The position numbers were made by a program, and so were the translations under genes. A stretch of DNA of 64,000 bases, from assembly GCF_018294505.1 (NCBI RefSeq), contig NC_057808.1, positions 359,814,588-359,878,587 on the forward strand. The letters are read 5' to 3'. Shown here one piece after another: positions 32,683 to 45,700 of the stretch (the stretch's first letter is position 1; every line of letters starts with the position of its first letter). The stretch comes from Triticum aestivum (Eukaryota > Streptophyta > Magnoliopsida > Poales > Poaceae). The notes under the pieces were generated by a model. That model was given only the letters and a program-made list of their open reading frames with translations, was not told where the DNA came from and made no database searches.

Positions 32683-33915
32683 CTATCTACAACAACATAG
32701 ACAAGCAAAATACTATCAGGTACTAAGTTCATGATAAATTAAAGTTCAATTAATCATATTTAAGAACTCCCACTTAGATAGACATCCCTCTAATCATCTA
32801 AGTGATCACGTGATCCAAATCAACTAAACCATGTCCGATCATCACGTGAAATGGAGTAGTTTTCGATGGTGAACATCACTATGTTGATCATATCTACTAT
32901 ATGATTCACGCTCGACCTTTCGGTCTTAGTGTTCCGAGGCCATATCTGCATATGCTAGGCTCGTCAAGTTTAACCCGAGTATTTCTGCGTGTGCAAAACT
33001 GGCTTGCACCCGTTGTATGTGAACATAGAGCTTATCACACCCGATCATCACGTGGTGTCTCGGCACGACGAACTTTGGCAACGGTGCATACTCAGGGAGA
33101 ACACTTGTACCTTGAAATTTAGTGAGAGATCATCTTATAATGCTACCGTCAATCAAAGCAGAATAAGATGCATAAAGGATAAACATCACATGCAATCAAT
33201 ATAAGTGATATGATATGGCCATCATCATCTTGTGCCTTTGATCTCCATCTCCAAAGCACCGTCATGATCACCATCGCCACCGGCGTGACACCTTGATCTC
33301 CATCGTAGCATCGTTGTCGTCTCGCCAACTATTGCTTCTACGACTATCACTACCTCTTAGTGATAAAGTAAAGCAATTACAGGGCGATTGCATTGCATAC
33401 AATAAAGCGACAACCATATGGCTCCTGCCAGTTGCCGATAACTCCGTTACAAAACATGATCGTCTCATACAATAAAATATAGTATCATGCCTTGACCATA
33501 TCACATCACAACCTGCCCTGCAAAAACAAGTTAGACGTCCTCTACTTTGTTGTTGCAAGTTTTACGTGGCTGCTACGGGCCGAGCAAGAACCGTTCTTAC
33601 CTACGCATCAAAACCACAACGATATTTCGTCAAGTTAGTGTTGTTTTAACCTTCAACAAGGACTGGGCGTAGTCACACTCGGTTCAACTATAGTTGGAGA
33701 AACTGACACCTACCAACCACCTGTGTGCAAAGCACATCGGTAGAACTAGTCTCGCGTAAGCGTACGCGTATTGTCGGTCCGGGCCGCTTCATTCAACAAT
33801 ACCGCCGAACCAAAGTATGACATGCTGGTAAGCAGTATGACTTGTATCACCCACAACTCACTTGTGTTCTACTCGTGCATATAACATCTACGCATAAACC
33901 TGGCTCGGATGCCAC
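32683..33915 (-). other. Untranslated leader of the Copia element
   Basis: About 1.2 kb between the gag start and the 5' LTR, without a supported ORF. The primer-binding site lies at its right edge (33899-33915). A long leader is usual for BARE/Angela elements and holds packaging and dimerisation signals in the family; none can be pointed out here by eye. Confidence 0.7.
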
Positions 33916-35648
33916 TGTTGGGGAACGTAGTAATTTCAAAAAAATTCCTACGCACACGCAAGATCATGGTGATGCATAGCAACGAGAGGGGAGAGTGTGT
34001 CCACGTACCCTCGTAGACCGAAAGCGGAAGCGTTATGACAACGCGGTTGATGTAGTCGTACGTCTTCACGATCGACCGATCCTCAGTACCGAACGTACGA
34101 CACCTCCGTGTTCAGCACACGTTCAGCTCGGTGACATCCCGCGAACTCACGATCCAGTAGAGCTTCGAGGGAGAGCTTCGTCAGCACGACGGCGTGATGA
34201 CGGTGTTGATGAAGTTACCGACGCACGGCTTCGCCTAAGCACTGCTACAATATGACCGAGGTGGATTATGGTGGAGGGGGGCACCGCACACGGCTGAGAG
34301 AGATCAATGATCAACTTGTGTGTCTATGGGGTGCCCCTGGCCACGTATATAAAGGAGTGGAGGAGGTGGGAGAGGGCCGGGCCCTATGGCATGCCCTGGA
34401 GGAGTCCTACTTCCATCGGGAGTAGGATCCCCCCCTTCCCTAGTTGGACTAGGAGAGAAGGAAGGGGGAGAGCGGGAGGAAGGAAAGGGGGGGCGCCGCC
34501 CCCCTCCTAGTCCAATTTAGACCAGGGGAGGGGGCGCGCGGCCTGCCCTGGCCTCCTCTCTCTCTCTCCACTATGGCCCATTAAGGCCCATACAATTATC
34601 GGGGGGTTCCGGTAACCTCCCGGTACTCCGGTAAAATCCCGATTTCACCCGGAACCATTCCGATGTCCAAATATAGGCTTCCAGTATATCAATCTTTACG
34701 TCTCGACCATTTCGAGACTCCTTGTCATGTCCGTGATCATATCCGGGACTCCGAACTACCTTTGGTACATCAAAACACAAAAACTCATAATACCGATCGT
34801 CATAGAACTTTAAGCGTGCGGACCCTACGGGTTTGAGAACTATGTAGACATGACCGAGACACGTCTTCGGTCAATAACCAATAGCGGAACCTGGATGCTC
34901 ATATTGGTTCCTACATATTCTACGAAGATCTTTATCGGTCAAACCGCATAACAACATACGTTGTTCCCTTTGTCATCGGTATGTTACTTTCCCGAGATTC
35001 GATCGTCGGTATCTCAATACCTAGCTCAATCTCGTCCCCGACAAGTCTCTTTACTCGTTCTGTAATGCATCATCATGCAACAACTCATTAGTTGCATTGC
35101 TTGCAAGGCTTATAGTGTGTGCATTACCGAGAGGGCCCAGAGATACCTCTCCGACAATCGGAGTGACAAATCCTAATCTCGATCTATGACAACTCAACAA
35201 GTACCATCGGAGACACCTGTAGAGCACCTTTATAATCACCCAGTTATGTTGTGACGTTTGGTAGCACACAAAGTGTTCCTCCGGTAATCGGGAGTTGCAT
35301 AATCTCATAGTCATAGGAACATGTATAAGTTATGAAGAAAGCAATAGCAGTAAACTAAAACGATCAAGTGCTAAGCTAACGGAATGGGTCAAGTCAATCA
35401 CATCATTCTCCTGATGATGTGATCCCGTTTATCAAATGACAACTCATGTCTATGGTTAGGAAACTTAACCATCTTTGATCAACGAGCTAGTCAAGTAGAG
35501 GCATACTAGTGACACTCTGTTTGTCTATGTATTCACACATGCATTATGTTTCCGGTTAATACAATTCTAGCATGAATAATAAACATTTATCATGAAATAA
35601 GGAAATAAATAATAACTTTATTATTGCCTCTAGGGCATATTTCCTTCA
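33916..35648 (-). repeat. 5' LTR of the Copia element
   Basis: A 1733-bp LTR in minus orientation, partner of 26935-28661, ending at the TSD GTTTG (35649-35653). In sense it holds the element promoter. Confidence 0.9.
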
Positions 35649-35653
35649 GTTTG

Positions 35654-35957
35654 GGGTAAGGCCTCCAGCCCCACCCCCATCGCACGGCCGTGCTGCAACA
35701 CCCGGAGAAGGGTCAAGAGTCATCGCATGCACCGACGAGGCCCCCAACGCACCCGGCGAGCGCGGGGGAAGTGAGTGCGGGGTCGCCTGCCCACGCTCCC
35801 CACCCGACCCGGCCCTCTGACTGGAAGGTGACGCGTCCACAACGGCCGGCGTCCCATCCAAAGGCGCGCGAGGGCAAGTGAGACCGGGGGCCGCCTGCCC
35901 ACGCTCCCCAATCGACCCGGCCCTCTGAGTGGAGGGTGGCGCGGCCACCACGGCCGG
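35654..35957 (-). mobile_element. LINE retrotransposon, piece 2 of 4 (ORF1 middle)
   Basis: A 304-bp island between the Copia and the second Athila-type element. Minus-strand reading gives an Ala-, Pro-, Gly-rich ORF1 segment with two copies of a roughly 108-bp tandem unit (starts at about 35785 and 35893, protein TPAVV...SQRAGS.GERGQA). A related third copy begins across the next junction near 46190. Frame continues on both sides once the TSDs are removed (IQETPA then VVAAPPST at the 46098 side). Confidence 0.9.
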
Positions 35958-37529
35958 TGATACGTCTCCAACGTATCTATAATTTTGATTGTTCCATGCT
36001 ATATTATATTCTGTTTTGGACATTATTGGGCTTTATTATACACTTTTATATTATTTTTGGGACTAACCTATTAACTGGAGGCCCAGCCCAGAATTGCTGT
36101 TTTTTTGCCTATTTCAGAGTTTCGCAGAAAAAGAATATCAAACGGAGTCCAAACGGAATGAAACCTTCGGGAACATGATCTCGGAATGAACGTGATCCAG
36201 AGGACTTGGACCCTACGTCAAGACATCAACCAGGAGGGCACGAGGTAGGGGGCACGCCTACCCCCCGAGGCGCGCCCTCCACCCTCGTGGGCCCCCTGTT
36301 GCTCCATCGACGTACTCCTTCCTCCTATATATACCTACATACCCCCAAACTATCAGATACGGAGCCAAAAACTTAATTCCACCACCGCAACCTTCTGTAC
36401 CCACGAGATCCCATCTTGGGGCCTGTTCCGGAGCTCCGCCGGAGGGGGCATTGATCACGGAGGGATTCTACATCAACACCATAGCCTCTCCGATGATGTG
36501 TGAGTAGTTTACCTCAGACCTTCGGGTCCATAGTTATTAGCTAGATGGCTTCTTCTCTCCTTTTGGATCTCAATACAATGTTCTCCCCCTCTCTCATGGA
36601 GATCTATTCGATGTAATCTTCTTTTGCGGTGTGTTTGTTGAGACCGATGAATTGTGGGTTTATGATCAAGTTTATCTATGAACAATATTTGAATCTTCTA
36701 AATTCTTTTATGTATGATTGGTTATCCTTGCAAGTCTCTTCGAATTATCAGTTTGGTTTGGCCTACTAGATTGATCTTTCTTGCAATGGGAGAAGTGCTT
36801 AGCTTTGGGTTCAATCTTGCGGTGTCCTTTCCCAGTGACAGTAGGGGCAGCAAGGCACGTATTGTATTGTTGCCATCGAGGATAACAAGATGGGTTTTTT
36901 ATCATATTGCATGAATTTATCCCTCTACATCATGTCATCTTGCTTAAGGCGTTACTTTGTTCTTATGAACTTAATACTCTAGATGCATGCTGGATAGCGG
37001 TCGATGTGTGGAGTAATAGTAGTAGGTGCAGGCAGGAGTCGGTCTACTTGTCTCGGACGTGATGCCTATATACATGATCATACCTAGATATTCTCATAAC
37101 TATGCTCAATTCTGTCAATTGCTCAACAGTAATTTGTTCACCCACCGTAAAATACTTATGCTCTTGAGAGAAGCCACTAGTGAAACCTATGGCCCCCGGG
37201 TCTATTTTCCATCATATTAATCTTCCAACACTTAGCTATTTTCATTGCCTTTTATTTTACTTTGCATCTTTATCATAAAAATACCAAAAATATTATCTTA
37301 TCATATCTATCAGATCTCACTCTCGTAAGTGACCGTGTAGGGATTGACAACCCCTTATTGCGTTGGTTTCGAGGATTTATTTGTTTTGTGTAGGTGCGAG
37401 GGACTCGCGCGTAGCCTCCTACTGGATTGATACCTTGGTTATCAAAAACTGAGGGAAATACTTACGCTACTTTGCTGCATCACCCTTTCCTCTTCAAGGG
37501 AAAACCAACGCAATTCTCAAGAGGTAGAA
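35958..37529 (+). repeat. 5' LTR of the Athila-type element
   Basis: 1572 bp. TATA box CCTATATATACC near 36324-36335. The expected terminal CA appears as AA (37528-37529), a C-to-A change relative to the partner LTR. Confidence 0.9.
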
Positions 37530-37540
37530 AGAAGGATTTC

Positions 37541-37558
37541 TGGCGCCGTTGCCGGGGA
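37541..37558 (+). promoter_or_regulatory. Primer-binding site (tRNA-Asp type)
   Basis: TGGCGCCGTTGCCGGGGA is the exact complement of the 3' end of plant tRNA-Asp including CCA. It starts 12 bases after the LTR. Reverse transcription of the element would prime here. Confidence 0.85.
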
Positions 37559-37750
37559 GGTCTACGCAAAAGTCAACATACCAAGTACCCATCACAAACC
37601 CTTATCTCCCGCATTACATTATTTGCCATTTGCATCTCGTTTTCCTCTCCCCCACTTCACCCTTGCCGTTTTATTCGCCCTCTCTTTTTCGTTCGCCTCT
37701 TTTTCGCTTGCTTTTCGTTTGCTCGTGTGTTGGATTGTTTGCTTGTCACC

Positions 37751-39830
37751 ATGACTCAAGATAATACCAAATTATGTGACTTTACCAATACCAACAACAA
37801 TGATTTCCTTAGCACTCCGATTGCTCCTCTTACCGATACTGAATCTTGTGAAATCAATGCTGCTTTGTTGAATCTTGTCATGAAAGATCAATTCGCCGGC
37901 CTTCCTAGTGAAGATGCCGCTACTCATCTAAATAGCTTTGTTGATTTGTGTGATATGCAAAAGAAAAAAGATGTGGACAATAATATTGTTAAATTGAAGC
38001 TATTTCCTTTTTCGCTTAGAGATCGTGCTAAAGCTTGGTTTTCGTCTTTGCCAAAAATAGTATTGATTCTTGGAATAAGTGCAAAGATGCTTTTATCTCT
38101 AAGTATTTTCGTCCCGCTAAAATCATCTCTCTTAGAAACGATATTATGAATTTTAAGCAACTTGATCATGAACATGTTGCACAAGCTTGGGAGAGGATGA
38201 AATTAATGATACGTAACTGCCCTACACATGGTTTGAATTTGTGTATGATTATACAATTTTTTTATGCCGGATTGAATTTTGCTTCTAGAAAACTTTTAGA
38301 TTCGGCCGCGGGAGGCACTTTTATGGAAATCACTTTAGGAGAAGATACTAAACTCCTAGATAATATTATGGTTAATTATTCTCAATGGCACACTGAAAGA
38401 TCTACTAATAAAAAAGTGCATGCGATAGAAGAAATTAATGTTTTGAGTGGAAAGATGGATGAACTTATGAAATTATTTGCTACTAAGAGTGTTTCTTCTG
38501 ATCCTAATGATATGCCTTTGTCTACTTTGATTGAGAATAATAATGAATCCATGGATGTGAATTTTGTTGGTAGGAATAATTTTGGTAACAACGCGTATAG
38601 AGGAAACTTTAATCCTAGGCCTTATCCTAGCAATTCCTCTAATAATTATGGTAATTCCTGCAACAATTCTTATGGAAATTTTAATAAGATGCCCTCTGAA
38701 TTTGAGACTAGTGTTAAAGAGTTTATGAATTCGCAAAAGAATTTCAATGCTTTGCTTGAAGAGAAATTGCTTAAAGTTGATGAATTGGCTAGGAACGTTG
38801 ATAGAATTTCTCTTGATGTTGATTCTTTAAAACTTAGATCTATACCTCCTAAGCATGATATCAATGAGTCTTTGAAAGCCATAAGAATTTCCATTGATGA
38901 GTGCAAAGAAAGAACCGCTAGGATGCGTGCTAAGAAAGATTGCTTTGTGAAAGCGTGTTCTTCTAATTTCTATGAAAATAAAGATGAAGATCTAAAAGTT
39001 ATTGATGTGTCCCCTATTAAATCTTTGCTTTGCAATATGAATCTTGATAATGATCGGACTGAATATGATCCACCTTTACCTAGAAGGAGTTCCAAAAATT
39101 CGGAGTTTTTAGATCTTGATGCTAAAATTGATAAAAGTGGGATTGAAGAAATCAAAACATTAGATGTTAATGAACCCACTATTTTGGATTTCAAGGAATT
39201 TAATTACGATAATTGCTCTTTGATAGATTGTATTTCCTTGTTGCAATCCGTGCTTAATTCTCCTCATGCTTATAGTCAAAATAAAGCTTTTACCAAACAT
39301 ATCATTGATGCTTTAATGCAATCTTATGAAGAAAAACTTGAGTTGGAAGTTTCTATCCCTAGAAAACTTTATGATGAGTGGGAACCTACTATTAAAATTA
39401 AGATTAAAGATCATGAATGCTATGCTTTGTGTGATTTGGGTGCTAGTGTTTCCACTATTCCCAAACTTTGTGCGGTTTGTTAGGTTTCCGTGATTTTGAT
39501 AATTGCTCTTTAAACTTGCACCTTGCGGATTCCACTATTAAGAAACCTATGGGAAGAATTAATGATGTTCTCATTGTTGCAAATAGGAACTATGTGCCCG
39601 TAGATTTTATTGTTCTTGATATAGATTGCAATCCTTCATGTCCTATTATTCTTGGTAGACCTTTCCTTAGAACGATTGGTGCAATTATTGATATGAAGGA
39701 AGGGAATATTAGATTCCAATTTCCATTAAAGAAAGGCATGGAACACTTCCCTAGGAAGAAAATAAAACTACCATATGAATCTATTATGAGAGCCACTTAT
39801 GGATTGCCTACCAAAGATGGCAATACCTAG
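37751..39830 (+). pseudogene. Gypsy gag-protease frame with two single-base deletions
   Basis: Starts MTQDNTKLCDF at 37751. The capsid-like segment (LKLFPFSLRDRAKAWFSSLP then SWNKCKDAF) is characteristic of Athila-type gag. An Asn-rich linker follows (about 38560-38680), then a coiled region, and the aspartic protease box CDLGASVSTIP (about 39430-39465), with LGRPFLRTIGAIIDM downstream. The frame shifts near 38051 (the LPK codons lack one C) and near 39468 (after IPK one base is missing), both consistent with 1-bp deletions. The frame ends with TAG at 39828-39830. In the family, gag makes the particle and protease matures it. Confidence 0.88.
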
Positions 39831-42797
39831 ATCTATCCTTGCTTTTATGCCTAGCTAGGGGCGTTAAACGATAGCGCTTGTTGGGAGGCAACCCAATTTT
39901 ATTTTTACTTTTTTGCTTTTTGCTTCTGTTTAGGAATAAATATTTGATCTAGCCTCTGGTTAGATGTGTTTTTATGTTTTAATTAGTGTTTGTGCCAAGT
40001 TAAACCTATAGGATCTTCTTGGATGATAGTTATTTGATCTTGCAGAAAATTCCAGAAAATTTCTGTTCACGAAAATAATTTTTAAAAATCACCAGAACGT
40101 GATAAAATATTGATTCCAATTGCTGCTGATCAATAAACAAATTGTCTAGGTCGTCCTATTTTGTCTGAATTTTTGGAGTTCCAGAAGTTTGCGTTAGTTA
40201 CAGATTACTACAGACTGTTCTGTTTTTGACAGATTCTGTTTTCCGTGTGTTGTTTGTTTATTTTGATGAATCTATGGCTAGTAAAATAATCCCTCCATTC
40301 CTAAATATAAGTCTTTATAGAGATTCCACTAGATGGACTACATACGGAGCAAAATGGATGAATCTAAACTTAAAATGCATCTATATACATCCGTATGTGG
40401 TTTGTAGTGAAATCTCTACAAAGACTTACATTTAGGAACGGAGGGAGTAGTTTATAAACCATACAGAAGTTGGAATACAGTAGGTTTAACACCAATATAA
40501 ATAAAGAATGAGTTCATTACAGTACCTTGAAGTGGTCTTTTGTTTTCTTTCGCTAACGGAGCTCACGAGATTTTCTGTTGAGTTTTGTGTTGTGAAGTTT
40601 TCAAGTTTTGGGTAAAAGATTTGATGGATTATGGAACAAGGAGTGGCAAGAGCCTAAGCTTGGGGATGCCCATGGCACCCCCAAGATAATTTAAGGACAC
40701 CAAAAAGCCAAAGCTTGGGGATGCCCCGGAAGGCATCCCCTCTTTCGTCTACTTCCATCGGTAACTTTACTTGGAGCTATATTTTTATTCACCACATGAT
40801 ATGTGTTTTGCTTGGAGTGTCTTGTATGATTTGAGTCTTTGCTTTTTAGTTTGCCACAATCATCCTTGCTGTACACACCTTTTAAGAGAGTCACACTTGA
40901 TTCGGAATCTATTAGAATACTTCATGTGCTTCACTTATATTTTTGAGCTATATAGTTTTTGCTCTAGTGCTTCACTTATATCTTTTAGAGCACGGTGGTG
41001 GATTTGTTTTATAGAAACTGTTGATCTCTCATGCTTCACTTAGATTATTTTGAGAGTCTTAAAATAGCATGGCAATTTGCTTTAATTAATATCATGAGAA
41101 ACTTGATGCTTGATAATTGTTTTGAGATATAAAGGTAGTAATATCATAGTTGTGCTAGTTGAGTAATTGTGGAATTGAAAAATACATGTGTTGGAGTTTG
41201 TGATCCCCGTAGCATGCATGTATGGTGAACCGTTATGTAACGAAGTTGGAGCATGAAGTATTTGTTGATTGTCTTCCTTTGTGTGGCGGTCGGGATCGCG
41301 CGATGGTTAACTCCTACCAACCCTTCCCCTAGGAGCATGCGTAGTAGTACTTTGCTTCGAGGGCTAATAAATTATTGCAATAAGTATATGAGTTCTTTAT
41401 GACTAATGTGAGTCCATGGATTATACGCACACTTACCTTTCCGCAATTTTCTAGCCTCTTCGGTACCGCGCATTGCCCTTTCTCACCTTGAGAGTTGGTG
41501 CAAACTTCGCCGGTGCATCAAAACCCCGTGATATGATATGCTCTATCACACATAAACCTCCTTATATCTTCCTCAAAACAGCCACCATACCTACCTATCA
41601 TGGCATTTCCATAACCATTCCGAGATACATTGCCATGCAACTTTCCACCGTTTCATTTATCATGACATACTCCATTATTGTCATATTGCTTTGCATGATC
41701 ATGTAGTTGACATTGTATTTGTGGCAAAGCCACCGTTCATAATTCTTTCATACATGTCGCTCTTGATTCATTGCATATCCCGGTACACCGCCGGAGGCAT
41801 TCATATAGTCATATTTTTTCTAAGTATTGAGTTGTAATTCATGAGTTGTAAGTAAATAAAAGTGTGATGATCATCATTATTAGAGCATTGTCCCAAGTGA
41901 GGAAAGGATGATGGAGACTATGATTCCCCCACAAGTCGGGATGAGACTCCGGACTAAAAAAAAAGAGGCCACAAAAAAAAGGCCTAAAAAAATGATGAGA
42001 GAAAAAGAGAGAAGGGACAATGTTACTATCCTTTTACCACACTTGTGCTTCAAAGTAGCACCGTGATCCTCATAATAGAGAGTCTCTCATTTTGTCACTT
42101 TCATATACTAGTGGGAAATTTCATTATAGAACTTGGCTTGTATATTCCAATGATGGGCTTCCTCAAATGCCCGAGGTCTTCGTGAGCAAGCAAGTTGGAT
42201 GCACACCCACTTAGTTTCTTTTTGAGCTTTCATACACTTATAACTCTAGTGCATCTGTTGCATGGCAATCCCTACTCCTCGCATTAACATCAATTGATGG
42301 GCATCTCCATAGCCCGTTGATTAGCCTCGTTGATGTGAAACTTTCTCCTTTTTTTGTATTCCCACATAACCCCTACCATGATACCTTATTCCACCATAGT
42401 GCTATATCCATGGCTTACACTCATGTATTGCGTAAGAGTTAAAAAGGCTGAAGCGCGTTAAAAGTATGAACCAAATGCTTAGCCAAAACCGGGGTCGTAC
42501 ATGATATGAATATTTTGTGTGGGGAAGATGGAGCATAGCCAAACTATATGATTTTGTAGGGATAACTTGCTTTGGCTATGTTATTTTGATAAGACATAAT
42601 TGCTTAGTTAGTATGCTCGAAGTATTATTGTTTTTATGTCAACATTAAAATTTTATCTTGAATCATATCAAATCTGAACATTCATGCCACAATAAGAAGA
42701 ATTATATTGAAATTATGCCAAGTAGCATTCCACATAAAAAATTCTGTTTTTATCATTTACTACTCGAGGACGAGCAGGAATTAAGCTTGGGGATGCT
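39831..42797 (+). other. Non-coding interior of the Athila-type element
   Basis: Nearly 3 kb without RT, RNase H, integrase or env motifs. It contains a MITE (40289-40447), an A-rich tract near 41948-42010, and three copies of AAGCTTGGGGATGC (40656-40669, 40711-40724, 42783-42796), the last being the purine-tract region in front of the 3' LTR. A hairpin GGGATGCC...GGCATCCC overlaps the second copy. Confidence 0.8.
40289..40447. mobile_element. Stowaway-type MITE, 159 bp
   Basis: Inverted ends ATCCCTCCATTCCTAAATAT and ATTTAGGAACGGAGGGAG, with TA at 40287-40288 and 40448-40449. The arms contain the common Triticeae words ATAAGTCTTT and AAAGACTTA. It inserted into the Gypsy interior. Confidence 0.88.
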
Positions 42798-45700
42798 TGA
42801 TACGTCTCCAACGTATATATAATTTTTGATTGTTCCATGCTATATTATATTCTGTTTTGGACATTATTGGGCTTTATTATACACTTTTATATTATTTTTG
42901 GGACTAACCTATTAACCGGAGGCCCAGCCCAAAATTGCTGCTTTTTGCCTATTTCAGAGTTTCGCAGCAAACGGAGTCCAAACGGAATGAAACCTTCGGG
43001 AACGTGATTTTCGGAACGAACGTGATCCAGAGGACTTGGACCCTACGTCAAGACATCAACCAGGAGGGCACGAGGTAGGGGGGCGCGCCTACCCCCCAGG
43101 CGCGCCCTCCACCCTCGTGGGCCCCCTATTGCTCCACCGACGTACTCCTTCCTCCTATATATACCTACGTACCCCCAAACTACCAGATACGGAGCCAAAA
43201 ACCTAATTCCACCGCCGCAACCTTCTGTACCCACGAGATCCCATCTTGGGGCCTGTTCCGGAGCTCCGCCGGAGGGGGCATCGATCACGGAGGGATTCTA
43301 CATCAACACCATAGCCTCTCCGATAATGTGTGAGTAGTTTACCTCAGACCTTCGGGTCCATAGTTATTACATGATGGCTTCTTCTCTCCTTTTGGATCTC
43401 AATACAATGTTCTCCCCCTCTCTCGTGGAGATCTATTCGATGTAATCTTCTTTTGCGGTGTGTTTGTTGAGACCGATGAATTGTGGGTTTATGATCAAGT
43501 TTATCTATGAACAATATTTGAATCTTCTGAATTCTTTTATGTATGATTGGTTATCTTTGCAAGTCTCTTCGAATTATCAGTTTGGTTTGGCCTACTAGAT
43601 TGACCTTTCTTGCAATTGGAGAAGTGCTTAGCTTTGGGTTCAATCTTGCGGTGTCCTTTCCCAGTGACAGTAGGGGCAGCAAGGCACGTATTGTATTGTT
43701 GCCATCAAGGATAACAAGATGGTTTTTTTTATCATATTGCATGAATTTATCCCTGTACATCATGTCATCTTGCTTAAGGCGTTACTCTGTTCTTATGAAC
43801 TTAATACTCTAGATGCATGCTGGATAGCAGTCGTGTTGGAAATATGCCCTAGAGGCAATAATAAATTGGTTATTATTATATTTCCTTGTTCATGATAATC
43901 GTTTATTATCCATGCTAGAATTGTATTGATAGGAAACTCAGATACATGTGTGGATACATAGACAACACCATGTCCCTAGTAAGCCTCTAGTTGACTAGCT
44001 CGTTGATCAATAGATGGTTACGGTTTCCTGACCATGGACATTGGATGTCGTTGATAACGGGATCACATCATTAGGAGAATGATGTGATGGACAAGACCCA
44101 ATCCTAAGCCTAGCACAAGATCGTGTAGTTCGTTTGCTAAGAGCTTTTCTAATGTCAAGTATCATTTCCTTAGACCATGAGATTGTGCAACTCCCGGATA
44201 CCGTAGGAATGCTTTGGGTGTACCAAACGTCACAACGTAACTGGGTGGCTATAAAGGTGCACTACAGGTATCTCCGAAAGTGTCTGTTGGGTTGGCACGA
44301 ATCGAGACTGGGATTTGTCACTCCGTGTAAATGGAGAGGTATCTCTGGGCCCACTCGGTAGGACATCATCATAATGTGCACAATGTGACCAAGGAGTTGA
44401 TCACGGGATGATGTGTTACGGAACAAGTAAAGAGACTTGCCGGTAACGAGATTGAACAAGGTATCGGGATACCGACGATCGAATCTCGGGCAAGTAACAT
44501 ACCGATTGACAAAGGGAATTGTATACGGGATTGATTGAATCCTCGACATCGTGGTTCATCCGATGAGATCATCGAGGAGCATGTGGGAGCCAACATGGGT
44601 ATCCAGATCCCGCTGTTGGTTATTGACCGGAGAGTCGTCTCGGTCATGTCTGCGTGTCTCCCGAACCCGTAGGGTCTACACACTTAAGGTTCGGTGACGC
44701 TAGGGTTATAGAGATATTAGTATGCGGTAACCGAAAGTTGTTCGGAGTCCCGGATGAGATCCCGGACGTCACGAGGAGTTCCGGAATGGTCCGGAGGTAA
44801 AGATTTATATATGGGAAGTCTTATTTTGGTCGCCGAAAAAGTTTCGCACTTTATCGGTATTGTACCGGGAGTGCCGAAAGGGGTCCGGGGGTCCACCAAG
44901 GGGGTCCACCAGCCCCGGGGGGCCACATGGGCTGTAGGGGTGTGCGCCTTGGCCTATATGGGCCAAGGGCACCAGCCCCAAGAGGCCCATGCGCCAAGAG
45001 ATAAGGGAAAGGGAGAGTCCTAAAGGGGGAAGGCACCTCCGAGGTGCCTTGGGGAGGATGGACTCCTCCCTGGCCGCACCCTTCCTTGGAGGAAGGGCCA
45101 AGTCTGCGCCCCCCCTCTCCCTTGGCCCTATATATAGTGGGGGGGGGGAGGGAGGGCAGCAATACCTAAGCCCTGGCGCCTCCCTCTCCCTCCCGTGACA
45201 CATCTCCCTCCTCCCGCAGCGCTTGGCGAAGCCCTGTTGGAATCCCGCTACTTCCACCACCACGCCGTCGTGCTGCTGGATCTCCATCAACCTCTCCTCC
45301 CCCCTTGCTGGATCAAGAAGGAGGAGGCGTCACTGCTCCGTACGAGTGATGAACGCGGAGGTGCCGTCCGTTCGGCGCTAGGATCATCGGTGATTTGGAT
45401 CACGACGAGTACGACTCCATCAACCCCGTTCTCTTGAATGCTTCCGCTCGCGATCTACAAGGGTATGTAGATGCACTCCTTCCCTCTCGTTGCTAGTAAA
45501 CTCCATAGATTGATCTTGGTGATGCGTAGAAAATTTTGAATTTCTGCTACGTTCCCCTACAGGTCGATGTGTGGAGTAATAGTAGTAGATGCAGGCAGGA
45601 GTCGGTCTACTTGTCTCGGACGTGATGCCTATATACATGATCATACCTAGATATTCTCATAACTATGCTCAATTCTGTCAATTGCTCAACAGTAATTTGT

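Larger units (their letters stand above)
26935..35648 (-). mobile_element. Angela/BARE/WIS-type Ty1/Copia retrotransposon, full structure
   Basis: It runs on the minus strand, from TGTTGGGGAAC (26935) to ATTTCCTTCA (35648), with a perfect TSD GTTTG at 26930-26934 and 35649-35653. LTRs are 1727 bp (26935-28661) and 1733 bp (33916-35648). The purine tract is the complement of 28662-28676. The primer-binding site (sense GTGGCATCCGAGCCAGG, similar to initiator-Met type) is the complement of 33899-33915. A gag-pol frame lies at 28695-32682. In sense, LTRs start TGAAGGAAATATGCCC, typical of this Triticeae superfamily. It is structurally complete but coding-defective. Confidence 0.93.

Noticed and set aside
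37541..37558. Possible tRNA-Asp gene fragment
   Set aside because: Only the 18-base complement of a tRNA 3' end at the standard distance from an LTR; it is a primer-binding site.
44717..45290. ORFs of 69-161 codons around 44717-45437
   Set aside because: All lie within the Copia solo LTR and lack any domain.
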